In this document: positions 1 through 8,307 of the stretch, in pieces
Numbering within the stretch: the first letter of the stretch is position 1
Layout of the letters: every line of letters starts with the position of its first letter
Source of the DNA: Pelomonas sp. KK5
Lineage (GTDB): Bacteria > Pseudomonadota > Gammaproteobacteria > Burkholderiales > Burkholderiaceae_C
Direction: 5' to 3'
DNA length: 39,197 nt
Assembly (NCBI RefSeq): GCF_001984095.1
Contig: NZ_LYVQ01000029.1
Location: forward strand, 1 to 39,197
Program-made: the position numbers and the translations under genes
The notes under the pieces: model-generated
The model's input: only the letters and a program-made list of their open reading frames with translations
The model's database searches: none
Told to the model about the DNA's origin: nothing

Positions 1-734
1 CCGCCATGCTGGCTGTGCGGTCCCGCCTCGCTCTCGCCGCCGCGCATGCTGTGGCCCGACATCGAATTGGCCCCGCCGCGCGAATCGCCATGGCCGGCGC
101 TGCCGCGCACGCGCAGGTCCTGCGGGCGCAGGCCGCGGCTGCGGAACATCTCGGCGATGTCGGCATAGCAGGCGCGCATTTCCTGGGCCAGCGCGCGGGT
201 GAGCTCGTCGGTCAGGGTTTCGCGGGCCTGCGGGTCTTCGGTGACGGCCTGCACGCCTTCCAGCAGCGCCTGGCCGATCAGTTCGGGCCGCAGCGGGTTG
301 CGGCCGCCGGCGGAGAGGCCGCCGACATAGGACTCCACCTCGCGCAGCTCCCACTCGCTCTGGTGGCCGATGGCCAGGCCGATGCGGTCGGCCGCGACCA
401 GCGCGTCCACCGCGTCGTCGTCCATCAGCGAAAGCTCGGTCCACTGGGCCTTGGCGGCCTTGCCGGGGGCGGCGCGTGGCGCCTCGCCGGTCGACTGCTC
501 GCCGGCCACCTGGGTGCGCAGGCTCTGGTGGAAGCGCAGCGCGAACTGGCTCTGTTGCTGGCGGAACACGAATTGCGCGGCCAGCAGCGCGTCGCGTCGC
601 TTGATCTGCCCGGCCGAGAGTGCCGACAGCCCCAAGCCTTCCGCGCAGCGCTCCGCGGCCTGCTCGGCGGCAGTGCGCACGCGCTGCAGCGCGGCTTCGA
701 GGTGCGGATTCAGTCTGGACTCGGGCGCATTCAT
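1..734 (-). CDS. DUF1631 family protein, N-terminal part (cut by window edge)
   Basis: The minus strand is open from an ATG at 734 to the window edge, giving about 244 residues that start MNAPESRLNPHLEAALQRV. The sequence is mostly helical and charged. It contains the stretch SLMDDDAVDALVAADRIG followed by EWELREVESYVGGLSAGGRNPLRPE. From memory of the family, this acidic SL(V/M)DD segment and the following NPLRPE segment are typical of DUF1631 (PF07793), large cytoplasmic proteins of beta- and gamma-proteobacteria with no established role. The far end of the fragment turns Gly/Ser/His-rich, which looks like a linker. The C-terminal two thirds lie outside the window. The plus-strand ORFs over the same bases are antisense shadows. 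The family call is from recalled similarity and is fairly but not fully secure. Confidence 0.7.
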   Translation of the reverse strand, partial: MNAPESRLNPHLEAALQRVRTAAEQAAERCAEGLGLSALSAGQIKRRDALLAAQFVFRQQQSQFALRFHQSLRTQVAGEQSTGEAPRAAPGKAAKAQWTELSLMDDDAVDALVAADRIGLAIGHQSEWELREVESYVGGLSAGGRNPLRPELIGQALLEGVQAVTEDPQARETLTDELTRALAQEMRACYADIAEMFRSRGLRPQDLRVRGSAGHGDSRGGANSMSGHSMRGGESEAGPHSQHG

Positions 735-887
735 CTCACGCAGGGCCGGGAAACACGGGGGATTGACACCCGATGAAGTATCGCCCCAAAGCCTCGCAGA
801 CACGGGCAAGCCGAGCGCCGCGCCGGGTCTCGTGCTGCCAACTAGCTAACGCTGCAGCGCAGCGAAACCTTTGCTTACTGCCGGAAA

Positions 888-1340
888 TCAGGGCCGGCGG
901 GCCAGCGAGTCGCGGATCTCGCGCAGCAGCACGATGTCTTCCGGCGGGGCCGGCGGCTCGCTCGGCGCCGGCGGCGGCACGTGCTCGACGCTGCGCTTGA
1001 CCTTGTTGATCTCGCGGATCATGACAAAGATCACGAAGGCCAGGATGACGAAGTTCAGCAGGATGGTCAGGAAGTTGCCGTAGGCGAACAGCGGCACGCC
1101 GGCCTTGGTCAGCGCCTCGTAGGTCTCCGGCCCCTTGAAGTCGGCCGGCGCGGCGCCGAGCTTGATGAAGTAGTTGCTGAAGTCGAGGCCCCCGACCACC
1201 TTGCCGACCAGCGGCATGATCAGATCCTTGACCGCCGAGTCGACGATCTTGCCGAAGGCGCCGCCGATGATGACGCCGACCGCCAGGTCCATCACATTGC
1301 CCTTGACGGCGAATTCCTTGAACTCGGAAGCAAATCCCAT
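888..1340 (-). CDS. mscL: Large-conductance mechanosensitive channel MscL
   Basis: This 150-residue inner-membrane channel opens under membrane tension to release solutes during hypo-osmotic shock and works as a homopentamer. The N-terminus [20 protein letters not shown] is the amphipathic helix. It is followed by TM1 ([22 protein letters not shown]), a periplasmic loop of about 30 residues, TM2 ([19 protein letters not shown]) and the cytoplasmic end with the charged EIRDSLA helix. A Pro-rich insert ([14 protein letters not shown]) precedes that last helix. The ATG at 1340 was chosen over the upstream in-frame ATG at 1442 because GGAG lies 5 nt before it and the family begins here. It is a single gene. 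A short hairpin (CGCTGC/GCAGCG, 852-866) follows the stop on the minus strand but has a poor T tract. Confidence 0.97.
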   Translation of the reverse strand: MGFASEFKEFAVKGNVMDLAVGVIIGGAFGKIVDSAVKDLIMPLVGKVVGGLDFSNYFIKLGAAPADFKGPETYEALTKAGVPLFAYGNFLTILLNFVILAFVIFVMIREINKVKRSVEHVPPPAPSEPPAPPEDIVLLREIRDSLARRP

Positions 1341-1489
1341 GGTGTCTCCGTTGAAGCTGGGCGTTAGGCCCAGGTGCAGCGGGCCATTTGAACGGCTGTG
1401 CGATGGCAAAACAACGACTGTCGCGCCCTGGGTGCAGCCCATGGTTCTGCCCGATGGGGTACGTCATGCCTTGCCGCTATAGTCGCCGG

Positions 1490-1518
1490 TTGCTCCCGAA
1501 TCTCGCATCACCTGAAAT
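1490..1518 (+). promoter_or_regulatory. petAp: Candidate sigma-70 promoter for petABC
   Basis: TTGCTC at 1490-1495 and TGAAAT at 1513-1518 are separated by 17 bp, about 30 nt before the petA start. Both hexamers keep four consensus positions. The call is a prediction from sequence only. Confidence 0.4.
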
Positions 1519-1547
1519 AAGACCTCTGTAACCAGGCTAGGAACTTC

Positions 1548-2144
1548 ATGAGTGACCACCAAGTGGACCAAGGCAAGCGCACCTGGCTGATTGCCACCAG
1601 TTGCGCTGGCGCCGTCGGTGGCGTTGCCACCGCAGTGCCCTTCGTCAGCACGTTTGCGCCGTCCGAGCGCGCCAAGGCGGCCGGCGCGCCGGTGGAGGCG
1701 GACATCTCCGGCCTGAAGCCCGGCGAAAAGATGACCGTCGAATGGCGCGGCAAGCCGGTGTGGATCCTGCGCCGCACGCCCGAGCAGATCGCCGAGCTGC
1801 CCAAGCTCGACGCCCAGCTGGCCGACCCGGAATCCAAGCGCACCGCCTACCCGATCCCGGCCTATGCCAAGAACGAAGGCCGCTCGATCAAGCCCGAGTA
1901 CCTGGTGGTCATCGGCATCTGCACCCACCTGGGCTGCTCGCCCAGCGACAAGTTCGTCGCCGGCCCGCAGGCCTCGCTGCCCAACGACTGGGCGGGCGGC
2001 TTCCTCTGCCCCTGCCACGGCTCGACCTTCGACCTGGCCGGCCGCGTCTTCAAGAACAAGCCCGCGCCGGACAACCTCGAGGTGCCGCCGCACATGTACC
2101 TGTCCGACACCCGCCTTCTGATCGGCGAGGACAAGAAGGCCTGA
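1548..2144 (+). CDS. petA: Cytochrome bc1 complex, Rieske iron-sulfur subunit
   Basis: This 198-residue subunit carries the 2Fe-2S cluster that takes the first electron from ubiquinol and passes it to cytochrome c1. The N-terminal membrane anchor (WLIATSCAGAVGGVATAVPFVSTF) is preceded by QGKRTW, the Tat-type site. The cluster-binding boxes CTHLGC and CPCHGS are both complete, each with two metal ligands and a disulfide Cys. The ATG at 1548 gives the usual family length. It is the first gene of petABC, with a 47-nt gap to petB. One oddity is that the twin-arginine pair reads Lys-Arg (KRTWLIAT) where many relatives have Arg-Arg. A KR pair can still be used by the Tat pathway, so this is noted rather than taken as a defect. 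Confidence 0.97.
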   Translation: MSDHQVDQGKRTWLIATSCAGAVGGVATAVPFVSTFAPSERAKAAGAPVEADISGLKPGEKMTVEWRGKPVWILRRTPEQIAELPKLDAQLADPESKRTAYPIPAYAKNEGRSIKPEYLVVIGICTHLGCSPSDKFVAGPQASLPNDWAGGFLCPCHGSTFDLAGRVFKNKPAPDNLEVPPHMYLSDTRLLIGEDKKA

Positions 2145-2191
2145 GAACGGCCCGCGGTAGGACGACAAGCACAACGAGATAGAGGCAACAC

Positions 2192-3625
2192 ATGGCTGCT
2201 GAATTCAAGGAAGCTCCCGCCGGCGCATCGGCCGGCACGCGCTTGATGACCTGGGTGGACAACCGCTTCCCGGCATCGAAGATGTACAAGGAGCACATGT
2301 CGGAGTACTACGCTCCGAAGAACTTCAACTGGTGGTACATCTTCGGCTCGCTGGCCCTGCTGGTGCTGGTGATCCAGGTGGTCACCGGCATCTTCCTGGT
2401 GATGCACTACAAGCCGGACGCGACGCTCAATGCCTCCGGCATCCCGATCGCGTTCGCGTCGGTCGAGTACATCATGCGGGACGTGCCCTCGGGCTGGCTG
2501 ATCCGCAACATGCACAGCACGGGCGCCTCGTGCTTCTTCCTGGTCGTGTACCTGCACATGTTCCGGGGCATGATCTACGGCTCCTACCGCAAGCCGCGCG
2601 AGCTGGTCTGGATCTTCGGCTGCGCGATCTTCCTGTGCCTGATGGCCGAGGCCTTCATGGGCTACCTGCTGCCCTGGGGCCAGATGAGCTACTGGGGCGC
2701 CCAGGTGATCGTCAACCTGTTCAGCGCCGTGCCCTACATCGGCCCGGACCTGGCCCTGCTGATCCGCGGAGACTACGTCGTCGGCGACGCCACGCTGAAC
2801 CGCTTCTTCAGCTTCCACGTGATCGCGGTGCCGCTGGTGCTGATCGGCCTGGTGGTGGCGCACATCATCGCGCTGCACGAGGTGGGTTCCAACAACCCCG
2901 ACGGCGTCGAGATCAAGGGCCCGAAGACCCCGAAGGACGCGAACGGCCACTCGGTGGACGGCATCCCCTTCCACCCGTACTACACGGTCCACGACCTGTA
3001 CGGCACCTGCCTGTTCCTGATGGTGTTCTGCGCCATCGTCTTCTTCGCGCCGGAGATGGGCGGCTACTTCCTGGAAGCCAACAACTTCATCCCCGCCGAT
3101 CCGCTGAAGACGCCGCTGCACATCGCGCCGGTCTGGTACTTCACGCCCTTCTACTCGATGCTGCGCGCCACGACCGACGTGATGGTCAACGTGCTGTCCG
3201 GCATCATCGGCATCGCCGCGGTGGTGGGCGTGCTCAAGGGCCGCTTCTCCGGCGCCGCCAAGGTCGGGCTGCTGGTGATCGCCGCCGTCGCCGTGTTCCT
3301 GCTCAAGACCTACGACGCCAAGTTCTGGGGCGTGGTGGTGATGGGCGGCGCGGTCGTGATCCTGTTCTTCCTGCCCTGGCTGGACCACAGCCCGGTCAAG
3401 TCGATCCGCTACCGCCCCGACTGGCACCTGTACCTGTACGTCGTCTTCGTCCTGTACTTCCTGGTGCTCGGCTACCTGGGCATCCAGCCGCCGACCGAGG
3501 CCGGCACGATCGTCTCGCAGATCGGCACCCTGTTCTACTTCGGCTTCTTCCTGCTGATGCCGTGGTGGAGCCAGCTGGGCAAGTTCAAGACGCCGCCCGA
3601 TCGCATCACCTTCCACGCCCACTGA
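2192..3625 (+). CDS. petB: Cytochrome bc1 complex, cytochrome b subunit
   Basis: This 477-residue membrane protein holds the two b hemes and both quinone sites of the bc1 complex. The heme-ligand histidines are in the two expected helices: NMHSTGASCFF with YLHMFRGM, and FSFHVIAVPL with VVAHIIALHEVGSNNP. The motif GYLLPWGQMSYWGA forms the Qo-site cd1 region. The ef-loop motif reads PVWY rather than the PEWY of mitochondria and alpha-proteobacteria. Eight or more hydrophobic segments are visible, and the C-terminus is extended by further TM helices, which makes it longer than a minimal cytochrome b of about 400-430 residues. It lies between petA and petC on one transcript, with a 25-nt gap before the petC start. 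Confidence 0.97.
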   Translation: MAAEFKEAPAGASAGTRLMTWVDNRFPASKMYKEHMSEYYAPKNFNWWYIFGSLALLVLVIQVVTGIFLVMHYKPDATLNASGIPIAFASVEYIMRDVPSGWLIRNMHSTGASCFFLVVYLHMFRGMIYGSYRKPRELVWIFGCAIFLCLMAEAFMGYLLPWGQMSYWGAQVIVNLFSAVPYIGPDLALLIRGDYVVGDATLNRFFSFHVIAVPLVLIGLVVAHIIALHEVGSNNPDGVEIKGPKTPKDANGHSVDGIPFHPYYTVHDLYGTCLFLMVFCAIVFFAPEMGGYFLEANNFIPADPLKTPLHIAPVWYFTPFYSMLRATTDVMVNVLSGIIGIAAVVGVLKGRFSGAAKVGLLVIAAVAVFLLKTYDAKFWGVVVMGGAVVILFFLPWLDHSPVKSIRYRPDWHLYLYVVFVLYFLVLGYLGIQPPTEAGTIVSQIGTLFYFGFFLLMPWWSQLGKFKTPPDRITFHAH

Positions 3626-3650
3626 TCGATCGACGACCGGAGTGAAAAGA

Positions 3651-4430
3651 ATGACGAAGAAATTCATCGCCACGCTGCTGATCGGTCTGGGCCTGCTGGG
3701 GCTGCAGGGCGGTGCGCAGGCCAACGAAGGCGGCGCGCCCTGGGACAAGTTCCCCACCTACAAGATGGAGGACATGGCGGCCCTGCAGAACGGCGCGAAG
3801 CTGTTCGTGAACTACTGCCTGAACTGCCACCAGGCCTCGTTCATGCGCTACAACCGCCTGCACGATATCGGCCTGACCGACCAGCAGATCAAGGACAACA
3901 TGCTGTTCTCGGGCGGCAAGGTCGGCGACCTGATGCGCACGACGCTGGACCCGAAGCAGGCCAAGGAATGGTTCGGCGCGGTGCCGCCTGACCTGTCCGT
4001 GATCGCCCGCTCGCGTTCCGGCGAGCGCGGCTCGGGCGCCGACTACCTCTACACCTACCTGCGCACCTTCTACCGCGACGAGACCAAGGCCACCGGCTGG
4101 AACAACGTCGCCTTCCCCAGCGTGGCGATGCCGCATGTGCTGTGGGAACTGCAGGGCGTGCGGGTGCCGAAGATCGAGGAAATCGAGGATCCGCACGAGC
4201 ACGGCCTGAAGACGCACGTGATCACCGGCTTCGATCAGGTGACTCCGGGTAAAATGACGCCCCGCCAGTTCGACGACGCAGTCGGCGACCTGGTCGCCTA
4301 CCTCCAGTGGATGGGCGAGCCGGCTCAGAGCGAGCGCTTCCGCCTCGGCGTGATCGTGCTGCTGTTCCTGTCGGTGCTGACCGTCTTTGCGTGGCGCCTG
4401 AATGCTGCCTACTGGAAAGACGTCAAGTAA
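3651..4430 (+). CDS. petC: Cytochrome bc1 complex, cytochrome c1 subunit
   Basis: This 259-residue periplasmic c-type cytochrome is anchored by a C-terminal helix. It receives electrons from the Rieske protein and passes them to soluble cytochrome c. A cleavable signal peptide (FIATLLIGLGLLGLQGGAQA) is followed by the single heme site CLNCH. The DPKQAKEWFGAVPPDLSVIARSR region is conserved in c1, and the axial-ligand Met probably lies in SVAMPHVL. A C-terminal TM helix (FRLGVIVLLFLSVLTVFAW) is followed by a short basic tail. The ATG at 3651 is preferred to the in-frame GTG at 3642 because CGGAG overlaps that GTG and sits 8 nt before the ATG. It is the last gene of the petABC operon. Confidence 0.97.
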   Translation: MTKKFIATLLIGLGLLGLQGGAQANEGGAPWDKFPTYKMEDMAALQNGAKLFVNYCLNCHQASFMRYNRLHDIGLTDQQIKDNMLFSGGKVGDLMRTTLDPKQAKEWFGAVPPDLSVIARSRSGERGSGADYLYTYLRTFYRDETKATGWNNVAFPSVAMPHVLWELQGVRVPKIEEIEDPHEHGLKTHVITGFDQVTPGKMTPRQFDDAVGDLVAYLQWMGEPAQSERFRLGVIVLLFLSVLTVFAWRLNAAYWKDVK

Positions 4431-4474
4431 ACCGCGTTGAATAACGCTCCGTCTCGACGGAGCGCCCCCCGAAG

Positions 4475-4517
4475 CGCAGTGGGACGCTCGCCGAGCCTCC
4501 CGCTGCGTTTGCTTTTT
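4475..4517 (+). terminator. Rho-independent terminator after petABC
   Basis: CGCAGTGGGA (4475-4484) pairs with TCCCGCTGCG (4498-4507), ten pairs with one G-T, and is followed by TTTGCTTTTT. A second perfect 8-bp hairpin without a T tract (CGCTCCGT/ACGGAGCG, 4445-4464) lies just upstream. Together they separate petABC from sspA. Confidence 0.8.
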
Positions 4518-4591
4518 GGAAGGCGTTTAGTTCACACTCTCGCCTTTGCCCTGTTTCACCTGTTCTGTCTGTCTCTCGGGAGCTCGCCGCC

Positions 4592-5209
4592 ATGATGGTG
4601 CTTTATTCTGGAACCACCTGCCCTTACTCGCACCGTTGCCGCTTCGTGCTGTTCGAAAAGGGCATGGACTTTGAAATCCGCGATGTCGACCTCTTCGCCA
4701 AGCCCGAAGACATCGCCCTGATGAACCCGTACAACGAGGTGCCCATCCTCGTCGAGCGCGACCTGATCCTGTATGAGTCGCACATCATCAACGAGTACAT
4801 CGACGAGCGCTTCCCGCACCCGCAGCTGATGCCCGGCGACCCGGTCGCCCGCGCCCGCGTGCGCCTGTTCCTGCTGAACTTCGAGAAGGAACTGTTCGCC
4901 CACGTCAACGTGCTGGAAGGCCGCAGTATGGCCGTCAAGGCCACCGACAAGCAGCTCGAGAAGGCCCGCGCCCAGATCCGTGACCGCCTGACCCAGCTGG
5001 CGCCGATCTTCCTGAAGAACAAGTACATGCTCGGCGACGACTTCTCGATGCTGGACGTGGCCATCGCCCCGCTGCTGTGGCGCCTGGACTACTACGGCAT
5101 CGACATGTCCAAGAACGCGCTGCCGCTGCTGAAGTACGCCGAGCGCATCTTCTCGCGCCCGGCCTACATCGAGGCGCTGACGCCGTCCGAAAAGGTCATG
5201 CGCAAGTAA
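4592..5209 (+). CDS. sspA: Stringent starvation protein A (GST-fold)
   Basis: This is a 205-residue glutathione-S-transferase-fold protein that binds RNA polymerase and adjusts transcription in starvation and acid stress. The N-terminal thioredoxin-like domain has SGTTCPYSHRCRFVLFEKGMDFE and NEVPILVERDLILYESHIINEYID. The C-terminal helical domain ends with ALTPSEKVMRK. The PHP-type surface pocket of SspA corresponds to the region around FPHPQLMPGDPV. The start is MMVLYSG with GGGAG upstream, and the second Met at 4595 is equally possible. It is followed 5 nt later by sspB, the usual beta-proteobacterial pair, and lies immediately downstream of petABC, as in many Burkholderiales. Confidence 0.95.
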   Translation: MMVLYSGTTCPYSHRCRFVLFEKGMDFEIRDVDLFAKPEDIALMNPYNEVPILVERDLILYESHIINEYIDERFPHPQLMPGDPVARARVRLFLLNFEKELFAHVNVLEGRSMAVKATDKQLEKARAQIRDRLTQLAPIFLKNKYMLGDDFSMLDVAIAPLLWRLDYYGIDMSKNALPLLKYAERIFSRPAYIEALTPSEKVMRK

Positions 5210-5214
5210 GCGGC

Positions 5215-5796
5215 ATGGACCAGACCACGGGAAGCGGTGGCGCCGCGTCGACCTCGACGCGGCCCTACCTGATCCGCGCGCTGCACGACTGGTGCACCGA
5301 CAACGGCTTCACGCCCTATATCGCGGTCCACGTCGACCGTTCGGTGCAGGTGCCGATGGAGTACGTCAGCAACAACGAGATCGTGCTGAACGTCGGTTTC
5401 GACGCCACCAGCGGGCTGGACCTCGGCAACGAGTTCATCCAGTTCAAGGCCCGCTTCGGCGGGGTGGCGCGCGAGATCATCGTGCCGGTCGACCATGTCG
5501 TGGCGATCTACGCGCGCGAGAACGGCCAGGGCATGGCCTTCCCGGCGCCCGAGGCCCAGCCGGGCGGCGGCGCGGCAGCGGAGGCGACGACGACGGCCAG
5601 CGCAGCGCCGGTTGCGGCCGTGCAGGCGCCCTCGCAGCCGCGCCCGGCCACGCCGCTGCGCGGCCTGCGGCTGGCGCCGAACCCGGACGCGCCGTCGGAG
5701 GCGCCGGAGGCCCAGCCCGACACCGGGCCGGGCGACGACGAGCCGGACGGCCCGGGCTCCGGCGGTGGCCGGCCCTCGCTGAAGCGCGTCAAGTAG
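5215..5796 (+). CDS. sspB: ClpXP specificity adaptor SspB
   Basis: This 193-residue adaptor delivers ssrA-tagged and some other proteins to the ClpXP protease. The folded N-terminal domain is complete: STRPYLIRALHDWCTDNGFTPY, then VQVPMEYVSNNEIVLNVG and FKARFGGVAREIIVPVDHVVAIYARENGQGMAF. The C-terminal half (about residues 108-193) is a long Ala/Pro/Glu-rich disordered tail ending SLKRVK. In this family the basic/hydrophobic end docks onto the ClpX N-domain. The ATG at 5215, 5 nt after the sspA stop, was chosen instead of the longer ORF from 5077, which overlaps sspA. Translation is probably coupled to sspA. Confidence 0.95.
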   Translation: MDQTTGSGGAASTSTRPYLIRALHDWCTDNGFTPYIAVHVDRSVQVPMEYVSNNEIVLNVGFDATSGLDLGNEFIQFKARFGGVAREIIVPVDHVVAIYARENGQGMAFPAPEAQPGGGAAAEATTTASAAPVAAVQAPSQPRPATPLRGLRLAPNPDAPSEAPEAQPDTGPGDDEPDGPGSGGGRPSLKRVK

Positions 5797-5815
5797 CCGG
5801 GAAGAACCCCGCGCC

Positions 5816-5867
5816 AGGCCGCACTGGATCAGGCACCTCCTGCCTGGCCAGCGCGGCCTTTCTTTTT
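5816..5867 (+). terminator. Terminator after sspB
   Basis: AGGCCGC (5816-5822) pairs with GCGGCCT (5853-5859), with an inner ACTGG/CCAG extension, and is followed by TTCTTTTT. The T tract is on the plus strand, so it ends the sspAB transcript. rbsD converges from the other side. Confidence 0.7.
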
Positions 5868-5882
5868 GTCATCGAGCCTGCT

Positions 5883-6281
5883 TCAGAACGCCACGCCGGC
5901 GCACAGGACGATGTTCGCGTAGGGCGTGCATTCGCCGGAGCGCACCACGGCCCGGGCCCGCAGGCTCACGCGCTTGAGTTCCTCGTGCGACACGCGCTCC
6001 GGCTGCACCGGCAGGAGCCCATGGCACCAGGCGGGAAGCGCCGTGCTGCCCTGCTCAGGACCGGCCTCCGTCGCAATCAGCGCACGCTCGACCTGCAGTT
6101 CCGCCAGCACCGCCTTCAGCACCTCCGCCACCCGCGGCACGCCGGGTGTGAGCGCGAGGTCGATGCGCAGCGGCCCGGCGGGAATGGGCAGGCCGGCATC
6201 GGCGATGACCAGCATGTCGCCATGGCCCATGCTCGCGATGACCTGGGACAGCTCGGCATGCAGCAGGGCGGTTCGTTTCAT
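5883..6281 (-). CDS. rbsD: D-ribose pyranase RbsD
   Basis: This 132-residue enzyme interconverts the beta-pyranose and beta-furanose forms of D-ribose so that ribokinase can use the imported sugar. The N-terminus MKRTALLHAELSQVIASMGHGD carries the catalytic His of the GHGD motif. ADAGLPIP and the C-terminal TPYANIVLCAGVAF are also typical of the family. The ATG at 6281 overlaps the rbsK stop by 4 nt (ATGA), so translation is coupled. It is the last gene of the ribose operon. Confidence 0.96.
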   Translation of the reverse strand: MKRTALLHAELSQVIASMGHGDMLVIADAGLPIPAGPLRIDLALTPGVPRVAEVLKAVLAELQVERALIATEAGPEQGSTALPAWCHGLLPVQPERVSHEELKRVSLRARAVVRSGECTPYANIVLCAGVAF

Positions 6282-7264
6282 GGACGGGTCCAGTCGCTGG
6301 GAAGAAGGGAAAGATGGGGAAGTGGAGCGCTGCGCAGCACCGCCTCGCGCCGCGGGATCGACGGCTGGGCGCCGGCCTGCTGGACGCACAGGGCGCCCGC
6401 GCGAATGCCTTGGCGCACGGCGTCGTCCAGCGAGGCGCCGCTCGCGAGCTCGGTGGCGAGGGCACCCAGGAAGGTATCGCCCGCAGCGGTCGTGTCGACC
6501 GCCCGGACGGCGGGCGCCGGGTGGTGGCGCTCGCCGGCGGCATCGATCGCGACGGCGCCCTGAGCGCCGAGCGTCACCACGACGCGACGCACGCCACGCG
6601 CGTGCAGCGCGCGGCCGGCCGCCGCGGCCTGCTCGGGCGCATCGGCGCTCAGGCCGGTGAGCGCGTGCGCCTCGACCTCGTTGAGCACCAGCGTGTCGAT
6701 CATCGGCCACAGCGCCTCGGCGATCGGCTGCACCGGCGAGGGGTTGAGCAGCACCGGGCAGCCGGCCTCGTGCGCGGCCATGATGGCGAGTTCAACCTGC
6801 GCCATCGGGCTCTCGAACTGGGTCACGAGGAAGGCGGCGCCGGCGAGCTGCGCGCGCAGTTCGCTCGCGTCGAGCTGCAGTCCGCCATTGGCGCCGCCGA
6901 TGATGACGATGCGGTTCTGCCCGTTGTCCTCGACCAGGATCAGCGCGGTGCCGGTCGGTAGCGTCGTGTCGGTGCGAAGGGCGCTGGTGTCGATGCCGTC
7001 GCGCGCGAGCGCGTCGCGCATGGCGCGCCCGTGGTCGTCGTCGCCCACGCAGCCGATCATCAGCACGCGTGCGCCCTGGCGCGCGCAGCTCACTGCCTGG
7101 TTGGCGCCCTTGCCGCCGGGAACGGCGCTGATCGAGCGGCCGACGCAGGTCTCGCCGGCCACCGGCGCCGTGGCGACGCGCAGCACCAGATCCATGTTGA
7201 GGCTGCCGAGCACGACGATGTGCGGCGCGGGCGGGCGGGCAGAAGTGTCGCGGTCTTGTTCCAT
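6278..7264 (-). CDS. rbsK: Ribokinase RbsK
   Basis: This 328-residue PfkB-family kinase phosphorylates ribose to ribose-5-phosphate with ATP. The first PfkB signature appears as GSLNMDLVLRV then PGGKGANQAV. The catalytic and anion-hole signature is VDTTAAGDTFLGALA with the general-base Asp in AAGD. The first 15 residues (MEQDRDTSARPPAPH) extend beyond the usual start and look unstructured. It begins 2 nt after the rbsR stop and overlaps rbsD, as expected of one polycistronic message. Confidence 0.96.
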   Translation of the reverse strand: MEQDRDTSARPPAPHIVVLGSLNMDLVLRVATAPVAGETCVGRSISAVPGGKGANQAVSCARQGARVLMIGCVGDDDHGRAMRDALARDGIDTSALRTDTTLPTGTALILVEDNGQNRIVIIGGANGGLQLDASELRAQLAGAAFLVTQFESPMAQVELAIMAAHEAGCPVLLNPSPVQPIAEALWPMIDTLVLNEVEAHALTGLSADAPEQAAAAGRALHARGVRRVVVTLGAQGAVAIDAAGERHHPAPAVRAVDTTAAGDTFLGALATELASGASLDDAVRQGIRAGALCVQQAGAQPSIPRREAVLRSAPLPHLSLLPSDWTRP

Positions 7265-7266
7265 TG

Positions 7267-8289
7267 CTAGCGGGACTTGCGGGCGGTCGAGGCGCGCACA
7301 TGCAGTTCGGGTTGGAGCACCACCTTGCGCGGGTCGCGCCGGCGGCCGGCGATCCGTTCGAGCAGCATGTCCACCGCGAGGGTGCCCATGCGGCGCTTGG
7401 GCTGGGCCACGGTGGTGAGCGCCGGGCTGGTGTAGGTGGCAAGCTCGATGTCGTCGAAGCCCACCAGGGACAGGTCGTCGGGCACCCGCACGCCGCTCTC
7501 GTAGGCGGCGCGCAAGGCGCCGATCGCCATCAGGTCGTTGCAGACGAACACGGCGGAAGGCAGCTCGTCCGGCCCGGCGCGGAGGATGGCGTGCATCGCT
7601 TCATAGCCGCCCTGGCTGGTGAAGCCGCCGCGCCACAGCAGCGCATCGGCCTCGCCGCTCTCGGGCGTGCAGCCGTTCTCGGCCAGCGCGACCCGCCAGC
7701 CGGCGATGCGCTGCTCGCTCGGAGCCACGCCGGCCGGCCCGCCGATGCAGGCGATGCGCCGGTGCCCCAGCGACACCAGGTGTCGCACCGCATCCATGGC
7801 GCCCTGCATGTGGGCGGTCTCGACCAGGTCGCAGCGGGGCTCGGCGATCTCGCGGTCGAGCAGCACGATGGGCACCTTCAGGCCGTCGAGCTGGCGGGCC
7901 AGCGTCTCGTCGTTGCCGGTGGAGACGACGATCAGGCCGTCGATGCGGCGCTCGGTCAGCACCTGCAGGTAGACCCGCTGGCGATGGGGATCGTCGTCGG
8001 TGTTGCACAGCACCAGCGTGTAGCCGGCGCCGAAACAGCGCTCCTCGACCACCCGCACGATCTCGGCGAAGTAGGGGTTGGAGCTGTTCGGGATCAGCAT
8101 GCCCAGCGTCGACGTGGTGTTGCTCTTGAGGCTACGCGCCATCGCGTTGGGCACGTAGCCGAGCTCGCGGATCGCGCTCTGCACGCGCTCGCGCCCGCCG
8201 GCGCTGACCGGCCGCGTGCCGTTGACGACGTGCGAGACGGTGGTGACCGACACGCCGGCGTGCCGCGCGACGTCCTTGATGGTGGTCAT
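7267..8289 (-). CDS. rbsR: LacI-family ribose operon repressor RbsR
   Basis: This 340-residue repressor has an N-terminal LacI helix-turn-helix and hinge (TTIKDVARHAGVSVTTVSHVVNGTRPVS, then GYVPNAMARSLKS). These are followed by a periplasmic-binding-protein-like core (TSTLGMLIPNSSNPYFAEIV, then VFVCNDLMAIGALRAAYE and LVGFDDIELATYTSPALTT). Its position inside a complete rbs operon points to ribose, or ribose-5-phosphate, as the effector. The probable operator is the perfect palindrome GCGCAAACGTTTGCGC at 11915-11930 before rbsB, so it would autoregulate as the fourth gene of its own operon. The effector is inferred from context. Confidence 0.93.
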   Translation of the reverse strand: MTTIKDVARHAGVSVTTVSHVVNGTRPVSAGGRERVQSAIRELGYVPNAMARSLKSNTTSTLGMLIPNSSNPYFAEIVRVVEERCFGAGYTLVLCNTDDDPHRQRVYLQVLTERRIDGLIVVSTGNDETLARQLDGLKVPIVLLDREIAEPRCDLVETAHMQGAMDAVRHLVSLGHRRIACIGGPAGVAPSEQRIAGWRVALAENGCTPESGEADALLWRGGFTSQGGYEAMHAILRAGPDELPSAVFVCNDLMAIGALRAAYESGVRVPDDLSLVGFDDIELATYTSPALTTVAQPKRRMGTLAVDMLLERIAGRRRDPRKVVLQPELHVRASTARKSR

Positions 8290-8307
8290 GCTGCGGGGCG
8301 CTCCTGC

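Noticed and set aside
6-776. 256-residue plus-strand frame at the left edge
   Set aside because: The minus strand over the same bases encodes the DUF1631-like protein; the plus frame has no ribosome site or recognisable motif.
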